Source: Chamaecyparis obtusa (Eukaryota > Streptophyta > Pinopsida > Cupressales > Cupressaceae). Taken from it: DNA of 64,000 bases. The stretch covers positions 1,535,001-1,599,000 of the forward strand of contig BSBK01000963.1 in the NCBI GenBank assembly GCA_027943335.1. Reading direction: 5' to 3'. The translations under genes were made by a program, and so were the position numbers. The notes beneath the pieces were generated by a model. It was not told where the DNA came from and ran no database searches. It worked only from the letters and a program-made list of their open reading frames with translations. Positions 10,783 to 23,639 of this stretch are shown piece after piece. Position 1 is the stretch's first letter, and every line of letters begins with the position of its first letter.

Positions 10783-12509
10783 GGAAGATGAGATTAAGAA
10801 ACTGATAGTAATAAGATTACTAATCTAGTGTAGGAAGATCAGGATAATGCCAATTCTTTTCTCAAGGGTTTAGTAAACAGATTAAAGAGGTAGCTGAAAC
10901 AAGGTAGAAGGCATTGAGAATGAGGCCTGGATGCTTGCTGGGTGATACTTGCGACCAAGTTGATGTAGTTGAGAAAACTAAGTACAAGGTACCAAGAATG
11001 AGGCCTGAATGCCTGCTAAGTGGAACTTGTGACAAAGTTTGAGCGAGGTTGAATTTTAAATGAGGCATTTTGAAACAATAACTAGAGCACTTTCCAAGAT
11101 CTTAAAACAAGAGAAAAGAGAGATCAAATCACTAGCAAGGACTCAATCTATTGAGGATACCAGTTTTTAAGTGAGTGACTGCTAATCACAAAAATATAAA
11201 AGCCAAAAGGAACTCAAAAAGTGAAGATAATGGAATTTTAAGAACTCAATGCAATTTTGGTGGTCAGTCAAGTAGAGAATCATATGATAAAACTCAACAC
11301 TAGATGCGATGAAACCCAACACTAGGTGAAATAATATGGTGAAGCTCAATCCCATCATATGATGGAACACAACATTGGATGTGATGAAGCACTTGTATCA
11401 TACAATACAATTTTGGAGAAAATGATAGTATGCCGAAAAATGGATAATTTACCACTATTTTTGAGAGTTTTGATCAATCTAGATTGGCTTGGTTTGGAAT
11501 TCATAATGAATTTGAGTGTCCCTAGATCAGGTCTAAATGTTTTCAAGAAAGCAATAGTGTGATCAAATAGGAGTCTACAAACAATCCATCAAAGGACAAA
11601 GTAACTTTGGAGACACAAGCACATGTGAGGTCTAAAGGGAGTGTTGCAATATTCCAAGAGCGTGAAGTGTATGTTCCACAATGATTTGTATGGGTCTCAA
11701 CAAATTTGAAGACACATCAAGAAAAGAGTACCTAAGTTCAAGGCTAGTATCAAAATCTTTTCCCACAACTTGGTATTCCTTCACCTCACACAAAGTAATA
11801 TTGGCTTTTCCGAGGATAGCATCCAAGGGAATGCATATGGTGAGTAGTCTTGAGGTGATCTGGGTAAAGTCTACTTGGATCAGTCCTTGCACATAGATTA
11901 TGATACTTTCAGAGGTGAGTTGGGTAGCTTCTAACAAATGGTGTCTAGTAAGGGCATTCATTTGCAACTATCCCTTATAGTTTTTCTTAGCAAAATTGAG
12001 GCCTATATCCCTACAAGCGCTTCAAGTAAAGGTAGTCTTACAAGGAAGATTGAGACCTTACAGTCCTACACATCACTCTCGTGTGTGTTCTCCTAGTCAA
12101 AAAGTGACCCAACACAGTTAATAACTATGTCCTTATGGGTTTTGGCCAACAAGGCATAAATTTTATAGTGGGTTGGATGAGCTGGCTTTGCTTTGTCCCA
12201 CTTGGGTCATTCCCACAAGATTTTCACCTCAACACTAGGCCCTCTAAAGGTAAAATGAAAAGAGAAGTAGATAGGCTAATGGAGGTCCAGATTTATGATT
12301 TTCCACAAGGGAAAAGAACATACTCTCCTATTCCATAGCTTCTCCCAAGCACATCAATCACATATTTATTTACCAAAGACTCTTTGCAAGTAAAAAACCA
12401 AGTAGGTCAAGATTATTGTTTCAACCTCTAGGAGGTGAAGAGCATACTCTCCTACTACTCAACTACTCATAAGAAAAGAAGCCTTTCTTTAAGCTTTCAA
12501 TCCTTCATC
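10783..12509 (-). pseudogene. Leader remnant of the second gypsy element, including an extra ORF
   Basis: Upstream (right) of the gag remnant. An open stretch of 111 codons at 11967-11632 shares peptide words with the E1 leader ORF (LTSESI-I-VQG-I; DFDT-LE). Tandem duplications also occur: a unit of about 73 bp twice at roughly 10895-11040, and a 22-bp unit (variants of GATGAAACCCAACACTAGGTG) about four times at 11288-11390. No LTR end was found. The segment is cut on the right by the copia LTR fragment. Confidence 0.5.
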
Positions 12510-13425
12510 ATATTCAGCTCGGTCAACAATTCTCTGATGCTCGGTTATGCTTGCAGTTCTGCTATGTTATGTCTGTAACCTGTTTGATTAGTGGTGCATG
12601 AGAAACTCTCTTTCATGTGAATTCCCCTGCAAATTCAATTATCCCAGACTCAACAATGAATCTCGTGTCTCTTTAAATAGACCTTGTAAACCATTTTCAT
12701 CTCATCCATTAGATTTTGCCTCTTAATCCTCATCGTCCATTTTGTCGATTCATGCTTCCCACTTTGTTGCTTCATGCTTCCCACTTTGTCGCTTCATGCT
12801 TCCTCGATAGATGTGTCAATAACACATTTCAATCTCTTTCATTTGATCATCTCTGAATTTTGTCAGCTATTAGATCCTCATAACTAACTTTATCTTTTAC
12901 CTCAGAATCATACGCAATTTGTCAGCTCTTCAATTTAGTCAGTTGTTATAGCATTTAATATTTTCATCCTACTCGATTAATACATAATGTGTCGGTGAAT
13001 GCTAACTAAATTTTTACTGTCACTCGGTATACACTGCACTGGCTTGGTGTATACAGAAATCTTTAATTATCTACCACATTAACTTGTTCAATTCTGATAT
13101 TCAATACATAAAAAATTCATGTAATACAATCAAGTCAACAACATGATGCCATAGACTCATCAATAAGTTACCCAATGTATACCTTAGCCATATCTTCAAT
13201 ATCGATCTCTTCTTCATGTAGATATCTCTTTTCCTTTACCATTTTTCTTCTTTAGATATTTGTAACTAACATGATAAGTATACTCAAAACTAGTTGACAT
13301 CAATGACAACATAATGACTGATTTAATTGCCTTACATATCACTTTAATAACTCGATGATCTCTAATCATTGTCTTTCACTTGTCCATTCAATTCATCAAA
13401 TTATTCAATCAGTTGTAGATCATCA
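12510..13425 (-). repeat. Fragment of a copia LTR, same family as the 50754-52207 LTR
   Basis: The right end, CAGTTGTAGATCATCA, is the reverse complement of the LTR start at 50754, with one difference. Colinear matches run through TCATCAATAAGTTACCCAATG (near 13160) and CTTTAAATAGACC (12671), the latter being the LTR TATA-box region. Homology fades below about 12510, so the 3' part of the LTR is missing. No coding sequence of this element accompanies it. Confidence 0.7.
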
Positions 13426-15793
13426 TGAGACTCAACCATAACTTTCAATTTCAGTTTCAAGGTAAATTCCATGTGTATTTCATTCTGAATCGGGCATGTT
13501 TAAGTCTGATTGCTCATATTTGTTTGCTCCTTATTTTGATTTTACCTCTTTTCCTAAGGATCTGACCTTCATGGTATGACAAATTGCCCTTTGTTACCTT
13601 AAGATTTGCATACCTAGATGGACCTTGAGGATAGGTCAAGATTAGGAGCAATGGGAGGAGGCAGAAATCTAGGAAGTGCCAGGATTTTGAATCCTAGGGG
13701 GTAGGTGGATTATGTCCTACCCTCAGGATTCTTCCTTATGCGCTTTACTATCCCATACTTAGTGATTTTGAAACCTTTCTGATGCCTTCTCAAGCTTAAT
13801 GAAGTGAACTTGTAAGGATTTGTTTTATCTTTGGTTAAACTTGGTCTAATCTTGGACTTAAATGTTAACACCTTAGTTGTCCATCCTCATTATTCTCATA
13901 CTACCTAAAATTGAGTGACCCTATGCTCGAACAGGATTCCATTTTTCAGCCCATGGACTTGACTGAGCTAACACTTCTCATCTCACCTTAACTCATCAAA
14001 CTCAGTCCTACTCTCTACCTCGGCCTAAAGACTTGAAATTATTGCCAACTAAGACTTCTAAGATGATCTACTCCCATAGCTAAAGCGAAAGAGGGGGTCC
14101 TCATTTGCAAAGGTCAATAATTAAGTACTAAGTCATGTTTTATTGGTATGTTGATGTGGCATCATATGATTTGTTGCTTTTTGAACTTCATTCAATTATG
14201 AATACTCTTCATCAACACTAACAACCATAAAGTCACAACTATATGTGTAATGTTATTAAAAATATTAGACATTAAATCAACAAATGCTATAAAAACTATT
14301 AGAATATACTCAACTATTCTTTCCCCTAATTACCACTTTTCCTCCTTTTAGAAAATGAAAAATAAAAATCTTTCCTTCACCACCATAATATCTTCTAAAA
14401 ATTATAGTTATATTTCACAACTAAGACAAGTAATTAAGGGAAGAGCAACTATAGCCATTATAGGTAACTTCATGCATCCTAAGCTCCTAAACGATATAGT
14501 GGATTTCGGCAATTTTTTTTGTTGTTGTTGTTTTTGTATGCGACTTAATTGCTTACAACTATTGTTCTCACTTCTAGATAGTGAAGACGAATGTTATGGG
14601 ATTTGTTACAAATATTTCAATAATCATGCATTATTGATACCAATAAAGTTGCTCAATTGGTCTTATTATTAACTTTTTTCATAAGAAATGAAGGCTAATG
14701 TCCATTAGGGGAACAAGACCAATTACCACTCAGGGTACAATAACCTCACACTCATTGTCACGCAATAATATCACCAGTAGTGGATCATTTATATACCAAT
14801 AGTTGATCATTTTTTAGCTTTTTTTATTCATGGTTGGCCCATTTGTGCACCACTATTGGAGATTTGTGAACCACTACTAGGACATTTGTCCACAAGTACT
14901 GGTGATTTGAGTGAGCAGTTACTGGTGCAATGGAGTCTTGTAGTAGTTGACACCTTTTGTTTACCACTTTTTGACCTTTGTGTGCATAACATCTCTTGTA
15001 GACTACATCGTTATTGGCTAGAAGCTGAAACCTTAGCTTTAAGTAGTTAAATTGCTTATGAAAATAACTAAAAAAATTTGTCGAAATTCAATATCATTTG
15101 CTATCTTAATTAAACGCGTGAAATTAGCTATCGTCACTATTGGTCTCTTTCGCCTAGATATTTTTAAATGAAAATTTAATTAGCCAAATCCAATAAACAC
15201 TAATAGGATCATCGGCTAACCGGTGCTCTTCCCGGGGCCATCAAATTTAAGCCTGGTTAATATATTGTGGCCAACCGGTGAGAGTTCGAAAGGCGAACAG
15301 GGAATTCGAGCAGCTAAAATCTGTATTCATTGCACTAGGAGCCTAAATTATTGTCGACTACTCCTTACAATCAAGCTGCAAGCACACCCCAATGTCTATC
15401 AAACGTAACAAAATCTTGTTACTCCCTCTTGAAGCTCCCAAAAATGAGAAGTCTGCAAAAACAACTAACAGAATATGAGGCAAAAAAAAAGAAGCAACCA
15501 CTGATTTGGCTACTTGCTGCCTCTTTCCCATTCTCTGGTTACAAGAAGATCAAGGATCCTGTTTCTTGTCAAACCTTATTTATCCACAAGCGATTCCTAA
15601 AAACACAAAGAAATTTGGAAAGTTCAAACTTATACGAGGCAGAAACACTTCTTGATTTTAGCTTGAAGCAATATCAATGTTACATAAATGATACCATTCA
15701 AATAAATTATGTAATGATCTTATCATATTATAGTAGAATACACGATTTGATGGTTTAATTCAAGAAATTCGCTATACAGGGAGTAAAATTGCA
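13426..15793. other. Intergenic DNA upstream of PPR-A; no gene recognised
   Basis: No convincing coding or transposon sequence. A cluster of near-palindromic CCAnTAnTGG-like words lies at about 14770-14960 (CCAGTAGTGG, CCACTATTGG, CCACTACTAG and relatives). The last few hundred bases may hold the PPR-A promoter, but no clear TATA box is assigned. Confidence 0.4.
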
Positions 15794-16736
15794 ATGGTGT
15801 CACCAAGAAATCGATTAAATTTCGGCTTCCAGCATGTAAGAATGGCAAGTAAATCCAACCACCATTGTTCAGAGCAAGATATCAGAAACATGTGCAAACA
15901 GGGTCGCCTAAAAGAAGTCCTGCAACACTTACAGAACGATGACCACCGTGGAGTAAACCCCTTCACATATGCCTCTTTTTTCCACGCCTGCGTTAAAAGA
16001 AATGCCTTCGCGGAGGGGAAACAGCTACACACTCACATGAACAACCAGGGTTTTATCCCAAATACAATGGTACAGAGTGCACTGGTCACCATGTATGCCA
16101 AGTGCGGCTGCGTGGCGGAAGCCCGCGGCATTTTGAACCAGATGTGTGAAGCAGACGACTTCTCGTGGACTTCCATGATCGCAGCTTATTGCAAACATGG
16201 ATCCCCTGAGAAGGCCCTGGTTTTATTAAATCATATGAAAAAAACAGGTGCCAAACCCAGCAATTTTACCTTTGCCAGTGTTCTGCCTGCGTGTGCTAAG
16301 TTGGGAGTCCTAAAAGAGGGCTCAGGAATTCATGGTGACATCATTAGAAGTGGATTTGAGTCCGACGTGTTTGTGCAGAGTGCTCTTGTGGATATGTATG
16401 CGAAATGTGCCAGCATGGAGGCTGCACGCCAAGTGTTTGACCAAATGTCCCAACGAGATGTGATTTCATGGAATGCCATGATTTCAGGCTTTGCGCAGAA
16501 TGGGTGCCTGGACGAGGCTGTTTGTATGTTTGAGAAGATGCCTCAGCCGGATGTGATTAGCTGGAATGCAGTTATTGCAGGGTACGCGCAGAATGGTGAT
16601 GCTGATAAAGCAATGAAACTATTTCAGAGAATGCCAAATAGGGATATTGCGTCATGGAATACTGTGATTGGACTATGTGTCCAAGATGGCAAGTGTGAAG
16701 AGGCCTTGAGACTTTTCAAGCACATGCAACTTGAAG

Positions 16737-17878
16737 GCAAGGCATTTTTCAATGGACTGTATATTCTGTTCCCAATTTGGTTTCATTCTTAATTTTCCTA
16801 AAATTAGATTTGCAACTACTGTAAAATATAAACATAAATATATATGTTTATGTATATGTTCATATACACAGACATGCATTCATGCATGTGTACATATATG
16901 TGTCTATGTGTATGCATGTGTAGATGTATATATTGAGATAGTTTTTTTAACGAAATATTGCTTTATATATTGAACTGTACTTTTGATGATGCTACTTGAT
17001 ATCTCTGCAAAAATTTCACCAATACAGAAAGTTTCAAATTTATAGCCATGTTTTCAATTAAAAAGTTGCATTCTATAGATTCACCAATTAACAAATTTTC
17101 AACCTATAATCCATTTAAGATTTGATGATACAGCTTGATAGTAGTACAGAGGTTAGAATGAACAATTAGCAGGTTTTCAGAAAATTTTAGCCATGTATGG
17201 AAGTGGTTTCATTCTATATACTTACAAATTAAAGTAATTTTCAAAGAATATTATCAATATATTTTTATACAATGTTGCATTCGATTAGGATTATGATTGC
17301 TCAAGAACCTTCATTTCCAGGAAAATGTTTAAGGTAATGCACTTGAAAGCTGATTAGCTTCAAAGCAATGTTTCCATAAACACAGCTTCAACAATGTTGC
17401 ATCATATTGTTGGCCACGGCTTTGGTGGGTCTACTTGCTATATCTGCAAATTTAGATTGGAAAATTAGTCAATTCTCAGAATATTCAAGCCATGATTTTC
17501 TATAAAATGTTGCATTCTCTAGATTCACAGTTCACCAATTTTTTTTAAAATCTTAGCCTGGTTGTTATATAAAATCTTGCAGTTTATAGTTCATTGCATC
17601 TTTGGTGGTGCCACTATGTATGTGTTCAAAGATTAGATTGACCAATTAGGAAGTTTTCAAAGCATATTACCCATTTTTGGATAAAAGATGCTACATTCTA
17701 CAAGTACATGCCACCTCATTTTTCAGCTCTGATGATACTATTTGGTATTCCTGCACTCATTATGGTCCTAAGAGCCCAACTATTTACAAATATGAATCTG
17801 ATAGCACATATATTCCATAGAGGTCTGTCAATCTTCTATGTTGCTTATAAATGTTTTTATCTCTTAACTTGCTGGCAG
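16737..17878 (+). other. GC-AG intron of PPR-A (1142 nt)
   Basis: Donor is AG|GCAAGG after 16736 and acceptor is TGCTGGCAG ending at 17878. Removal joins LFKHMQLEG to MKPNPKTF, colinear with [17 protein letters not shown] of the intronless paralog PPR-B with no residue gained or lost. A GC donor is a known minor class, and AG|GCAAG is its preferred form. Reading through instead meets a stop at 16790. Confidence 0.75.
16984..17760 (+). repeat. Degenerate repeat array filling the PPR-A intron
   Basis: Copies of a unit of about 100 bp start near 16984, 17121, 17421 and 17600, with a partial one at 17730. Shared order of words: TGATGATGCTACTTG or TTGGTGGTGCCACT, then TCTGCAAA, then ATTAG-A-GTTTTCA, then AGCCATG, then TGTTGCATTCTATAGATTCAC. 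Copies differ at many positions, so the expansion is old. Confidence 0.6.
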
Positions 17879-18708
17879 GTATGAAACCAAATCCAAAAAC
17901 TTTTGCCAGTGTTCTCCCAGCATGTGGTGAGTTGGCTGCCCTGGAACTGGGTACCAAGATCCATCAAGTTATAGTTCAGACTGGGTTTGAGTCTGAATTC
18001 ATTCTGCAAAGTGCCCTTATTGACATGTATGCTAAATGTGGGAGCTTAGAGAAAGCTCATGATTTGTTTGATAGAATGCCATACCAAAACACTGTTTCAT
18101 GGACATCCATGATCGCTGGATATGCCATGCATGGCCAAGGCAGGGAGGCCCTTGAACTCTTTGGAGAAATGCAGAAATCTGGTGTAAAAGCAAACCATGT
18201 CACATTTGTTTGTGTTTTGACAGCTTGCTGTCATGTAGGCCTTGTTGAGGAGGGCCGGAAATATTTTAATTCCATGAGTCAAGATTACCACATTGTGCCT
18301 CAAATGGAAAACTATGTCTGTATGATTGATTTATTTGGTCGTTCTGGGCACCTTGATGAGGCATATGACTTTATCAAGAAAATGTCAATAAAACCTGACA
18401 CTACAGTGTGGAGGTGTTTGCTTGCTGCCTGCTATATACACAAGAATATAATGTTAGGGGAACAAGCAGCAAAACACCTTTTTGAGCTGGAACCTGAAAA
18501 TGCCTCACCTTATGTGGTGCTATCAAACATATATGCTGCAGCTGGAAGGTGGGACGACATGGAAAATGTGCGGAGAAGGATGAAAGAGATGGGGATTAGA
18601 AAGACGCCGGCATGCAGTCGGATTGAAGTTAAAGGACAAGTGCATGCGTTTTTAGTAGGAAAAGCATTGGCAATACATCCAGAGATGCAAGAAATGTATG
18701 AAAGTTAG

Positions 18709-18963
18709 CGGAATTGTCTCTTAGATGAAACTAGCAGCGGTCGCTACTGTCACAACTGAAATAGGTTGTTTGGTACCATAGCCAGAAGTTAACCATTGCA
18801 TTTGCACTTATCAACACATCCACTTGAACATTTTAAGTGTGTGGCTACTGCCACTCTGGTACCAAGTTCATATCCAAGATTGTCACATTAGATTTATGCA
18901 ATGAATGCCTACTGTTACCATCATTTCAAGAGTGGATAGTATTCTTGTGGTGCTTATAGGTGA
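18709..18963 (+). pseudogene. DYW-domain remnant downstream of the PPR-A stop
   Basis: Aligns by eye to the end of PPR-B. CATAGCCAGAAG (H-S-Q where the paralog has the catalytic H-S-E) is at 18777-18788, and CATTGCATTTGCACTTATC at 18794-18812. Then come GTGTGTGGCTACTGCCAC (VCGYCH, CxxC kept) at 18837-18854, TTCATATCCAAGATTGT and CATCATTTCAAGAGTGGA. The end reads CGAYR where CGDYW is expected, with a stop at 18961-18963. Roughly 50 bp before HSQ and about 25 bp before VCGYC are lost, and an internal stop is present. This shows PPR-A once encoded a full DYW protein. Confidence 0.75.
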
Positions 18964-20896
18964 TGCTCAAAAATCAACATTTGCACTACATCTGTACTCA
19001 TGAGAACAAGGAGAAAGTTTTGTTTTACTTTAGCACACTCTTTAGAAACTAATTTACTTCTTGGCTACATTGGTAGAATCACAGTGATGATAAGACTGCT
19101 TACCAACGGCACAAAGAATGGTGATGTAGGCGGTATAAAACAGTCTCCAATGACAAGTAGTTGGGAGATCACCAGCATAAGGCATATTTTGTAAGTTTTT
19201 GGTATTTCCATCTTTTTGCCTGACTGAGTAACAGAAATAGATAGATTGATAAATACAGAGCATGATAAGATGTAATTTTTCCTACTTAAATAAAAGTTAG
19301 CAAAAATTGCTCAAAGAGAGAAATAAGTAATTCTATTATCGAGGAAAATTAAGCTTGTTAAATGCACAAACATTAATTGTTTTTGGGTACTGGAAAGATC
19401 CATTATATGCAATCGCATAGTGTATTTGCACTTACAATTTTATAAAGGAGATTATGCTCATTCTTAAATTTTATTTGCATTTCTAGGTAGCCACATAAGT
19501 GATGATCATGTGAAATACAAACACAAATATTGATAGTGCATATCAACTACAATATTAAAATCTTAACTTCGGTGTCCTTGACTGGATGTAATCTTCATTT
19601 CATGCATAAAGAAGAAATTGAAGCTGAGTTTTGCTTCGAATCTTTGTTTCCAAATTTCCCCACATGAGAGGAAACTGTTGCCTAAGCAGATAGGAGAACA
19701 TTCTAAATTGTGAAGCTGCATATAGTTTATGCTGAATGGTTTTAAACTTTATGATATTTGTGGCATTTTGAACTTCTATTTGTCTAGTAAAGCCAGATTT
19801 TATCTCACACTCTGCTGCGTGTATCAATACAACAATGTCTAACAATGAACTAAAGCAATACAAATAGGAAACTATGTCTAATTGTGTTAGTAAGATCAAA
19901 CTTTTCTTTCTACGGAAAGGAATTTGTAATAAAACTAATGTGAAACTGTAAATGCACCATCAAATCTTCTAAAACTGTAATCACCTAAAGAAATCGATGT
20001 GACTTTATCCTTTCTTTCACATAGTGTTCTCAACATCCATTGGTCTCAACTGCTCATTTAGGTTGTCTTTTTTGCTGCAATGAAATGTGATAAATAGGGA
20101 ATGCCTACTGAGTAACTTGGGAAGATAGTATCATTCTCTGATATGGAATCAAAATCATGTGAGCAAAGCAGTTTAGCACTAATCAATACATGCAAAACAA
20201 AACTTAAAAGCTAGATCAAATTTTGGTTAATTATTTGCTACTAATTTTATGTTAGCGGGCTGCAATATTTTGTGTATGTCAAACTCAATACATATTAATC
20301 TTATTCAAATAAGAGATATATGCTCATGCATAAATATGAAGCAGTCTAAATGACTAACACCATTCTCTGGCTTTTACAGAGCGAAGAAAGTATTTGAAAG
20401 TTTTGAGGCACTCAACTGTGGTAAACAAGACATGTCACATTGTAACAATTATTTTTTACATCCCCAACAAGAGGTCGTCTTTAGACAGGGGTTGGACAAC
20501 CTAGTTTGGAATCGTCTGCCTTGGTATTTCTTTGATATATTTGTTGTTCTCTGATGCCAGTTTTGTTTTTTCCCACATTATCATGTGGAGTTCTTTATTC
20601 TAAGAACAGTGGCATAATACAACTTGGTCTCAGACATATCCATCTGACGATTATTTTATTTTTGCCCCAATCTTGCATGTCCTGTGATCCCGGAAACTGC
20701 TAAGGCAGTACTGTACCCTTGCATTTTTAATCATGTCAGGCTGTGAATTTGTTGTGTCATCATATTATTTGGTGCTGAGGTCTTACTGAAGACTATGATG
20801 CAGTGCGTTATTCTCCTTGCACAGTTATTAATACAATATAACAAGAAATGGTGTTAACCACGATTTACACTGTGAGAGAATAATCATGAAACTTCA
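18964..20896. other. Intergenic DNA downstream of PPR-A; no gene recognised
   Basis: AT-rich sequence without a supported ORF, RNA gene or transposon end. The segment before 20897 leads to the 8-bp target duplication of the hAT-like element. Confidence 0.4.
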
Positions 20897-20904
20897 GTAC
20901 ATAT

Positions 20905-21507
20905 CAAGGTTGCACGGGGATAGGGATACTTGGGTACTTCAAGTACGGGTACGGGTACGACTATTTTTCAAAATAGGGGACGGGGGTACTTGGTTACGTC
21001 AATTTTTTTTATTTAATATAATTTAATATTTTATAGAAAATCTGAAAATATGAGCCCTGACATTCAGTTTTCAAAACAAGAACAGTGATAAAGTTTTCAG
21101 ATGTAATGTATTGTTTTCAGTTTCAGATTTGCAATATGTTTGTAATAATATATATGCTAAATGTTTAGATGCATAACAAAGAAGGCAAACTTTAAACATG
21201 AACAAGATCATAAATCATATAATAATGACATTTTGCAAATGATAAACTTCTGACTTGAACAGTGATAAAGTTTACTATTAATCTGTATTGTATCAAAGTT
21301 TCAAACCGATTACATATTGAATTAAGCTTGATATACAGCAAGCTGATACACAAACAAAAAACTGAAACAAAAACCAGAAATTTTAATCAAGTTCCTTAGC
21401 TGTGATGCTCTCCACTGAGTACCCATTGAGTACCCGGTACGTGGGTATGTGTACCAATACCTGGTACACGTCCCAGGGGTGTGGGTACGAGTACCCATGA
21501 AACCTAG
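20905..21507. mobile_element. Non-autonomous hAT-like element (603 bp)
   Basis: Flanked by a perfect 8-bp duplication GTACATAT at 20897-20904 and 21508-21515. Ends are imperfect inverted repeats (left CAAGGTTGCACGGGG; right end inverted CTAGGTTTCATGGG). Both subterminal regions are packed with GGGTAC/GTACCC words, as expected for transposase-binding repeats of hAT elements. No transposase ORF is present. Eight-bp duplications and C-A/T-A-G ends point to hAT, and mobilisation in trans is inferred. Confidence 0.75.
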
Positions 21508-22102
21508 GTACATATATATGTCTGTACACACACACACACCATAGTTCCCAGACTCAGACTCGGCAAGACTAACCCAACTTGGGACTCGGGTTTCGGCAAA
21601 AACTCAGCAAAACTCGGCAAAGTGAAAAAACCTGAGAAATTTAGAGATTTTTAAGGATTTAAAACTTGTTTCATGCACCATTTATTAAATAAACCTTAAA
21701 AACTCAATAACATCATCAAATAGAAGCTAATTTGATCGCATACACAAGTTTATATCAATCACATAAATATAAACTATAAATACAAGTTGTAGCTTCAGGA
21801 AATAGCACACCTAATATATAAATATTGTCAAATATATACAAAACTCATGGAATATGAAATCCATGGCATCAAATGTTCCAAACAAAAACTACAAGTCTAT
21901 GGCTCAGCCGCTCAGAGGAGCAAGAATCCTTCCTACGAAGTTATCTAATGTAGGTCCTAGATGATATAGTAGCCATAACATTTTTTAAACTACGAATATG
22001 CAAAGATTTGCAACAAGGGATATGTATTATGTAGAGTTTTATGATCATGGTATATCACTGACCTTTTACTTGCTTAGACTTATAGTTTGATGGGAGTTTG
22101 GG

Positions 22103-23596
22103 TGTAATATCCTTACTAGCTTTCTTGATGAGATTTCAACACAAGTTATTTAAGAAAGTTCTGGGTGTTTAAATGTGTATTTTCTTTTGGGAAATTGCAC
22201 TCTCAATCAAAATATTCAATTTATAATTCCGCATAAGTAATGATAGATTGCATACAAACAAGATACTTCAACCAACCGAATAGTAGATAAAATCACATAG
22301 CTTAAATGTAAATATCGTTCAAACACTAAACGAACTGCAGAGATTTTTAACTTAAGATTTTTTAATGAGCAAAGGCCAACACATAATACAGAGCCAAGAG
22401 AAATGGTGTATATTGGCCGACCTAATGTTTAGGACGGTGGACGGTACAATATGTGGGCCGAGTGTGGTATCCTCAGTCGCCTCTTCCGCTGTAGCTCAAG
22501 CCGAGTTTCATTTAGTGGTTGGAGTCACTAAACACTCCACGCTACTCGCGCACTATTGGCTTGGACGCTTATGTGAGATAATGTAGGGAGTTGACGGTAC
22601 TGTGTGAACAGTTTAGAGACCGAAGGTGTTCACATTTTCTCTTGCAACAACCTATGTTTTGTTGTGCAAGTTCTTTCCTATGTCACTGCAGATAACACCT
22701 TGCCTAGACACGTTTACTTGTATATCGCGTTGAGGTGTGGTTGCCCAGTTATATACAAGTATATCTCCTTCGCATTGCAAGTGACATCTTCCTTGCCGAA
22801 CTGCTATTATCTTTGGTCTGGTGTATTGCCAGCAAGAAATGCGACCCAAGTATTCGTGACTTCCGTTCCAAGGTGGTGCGGGTAATACTGGTTTGTGAGG
22901 ATTTCCTACTATGAAATGGAGATATCGTCTTGCCTAGAGCCACTACTCGTGTGCTAGGAGTTCAACCACCTAGCGCTTGGTCAGTAAGAAGACCCAAACG
23001 CAATCCTTGTTCTTCTGTATTCTTCTCTCTTACTGCAATTTCTGGAGTGGTACGAAATCTTTAAATATTGAATAGGAAACCAAAATACTGGAGTACAAAA
23101 CTGACCTTCTAGCTGTTCATTGAATTCCAATGTGAAATCTGTGTGATCTCACCATAAATGAGGTGTTGGGGCTACATCCAACTTCTCACAATTTCCGAAG
23201 GGTTTGTGTCCTTGGAAATAGAACTAGTCACATGAGCAACCAGATTTTCTTTTTATCTTTTGTTTATAATATTTTCATGGTGCTTTTCCCAAGGCATACA
23301 TTTTTCTTTTATAACCTCGAAATGAGTGAAAACACAGAAAACTAAGCCATGTGGGATAAACGAGCTCACTTAAGTCACTTTTATAAAATAAAGTAACTTT
23401 AAGTCAAAGTAACTTTATAATATCACTTTATAAAATAAAGTGATTTAACTTTAGAAAAAGATCCTGAAAGTAAATATTCGCCCACTAAAGCCTGTGACTG
23501 GCTGACATCCTCTGAAAGAAGCCATTAGCCTATCCGGATGGGAAGATAGACTAATCAAGCGCCATAATGGTCTGCTACAGAGAAGGGGACATTACA
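22103..23596 (-). repeat. 3' LTR of the chromovirus
   Basis: 1494 bp, beginning TGTAATATCC on the plus strand and ending GGGGACATTACA. The polypurine tract lies just beyond it at 23597-23613 (minus strand CCCGGGAAGGGAGGAC). It holds a perfect 10-bp-arm hairpin at 23422-23444 (ATCACTTTAT, AAA, ATAAAGTGAT). Confidence 0.85.
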
Positions 23597-23639
23597 GTCC
23601 TCCCTTCCCGGGATTGCTTGCCCTTAAGCAATCTCAATG

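Larger units (their letters stand above)
15794..18963 (+). pseudogene. PPR-A: PLS-class PPR gene with one intron and decayed DYW domain
   Basis: Exon 1 (15794-16736) and exon 2 (17879-18708) join in phase 1 to give 590 aa of tandem PPR motifs. Examples are [33 protein letters not shown] and [18 protein letters not shown], followed by E-type motifs ([20 protein letters not shown]). The layout is colinear with PPR-B, with one extra S-like motif. Such proteins bind organellar RNA and, when they end in DYW, act in C-to-U editing. Here a one-base deletion near 18703 produces a stop after EMQEMYES, removing the DYW domain whose remnants continue to 18963. I chose the first ATG; a second (MASKSN) lies at 15842. 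A truncated E-class protein remains possible if transcribed. Confidence 0.8.
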
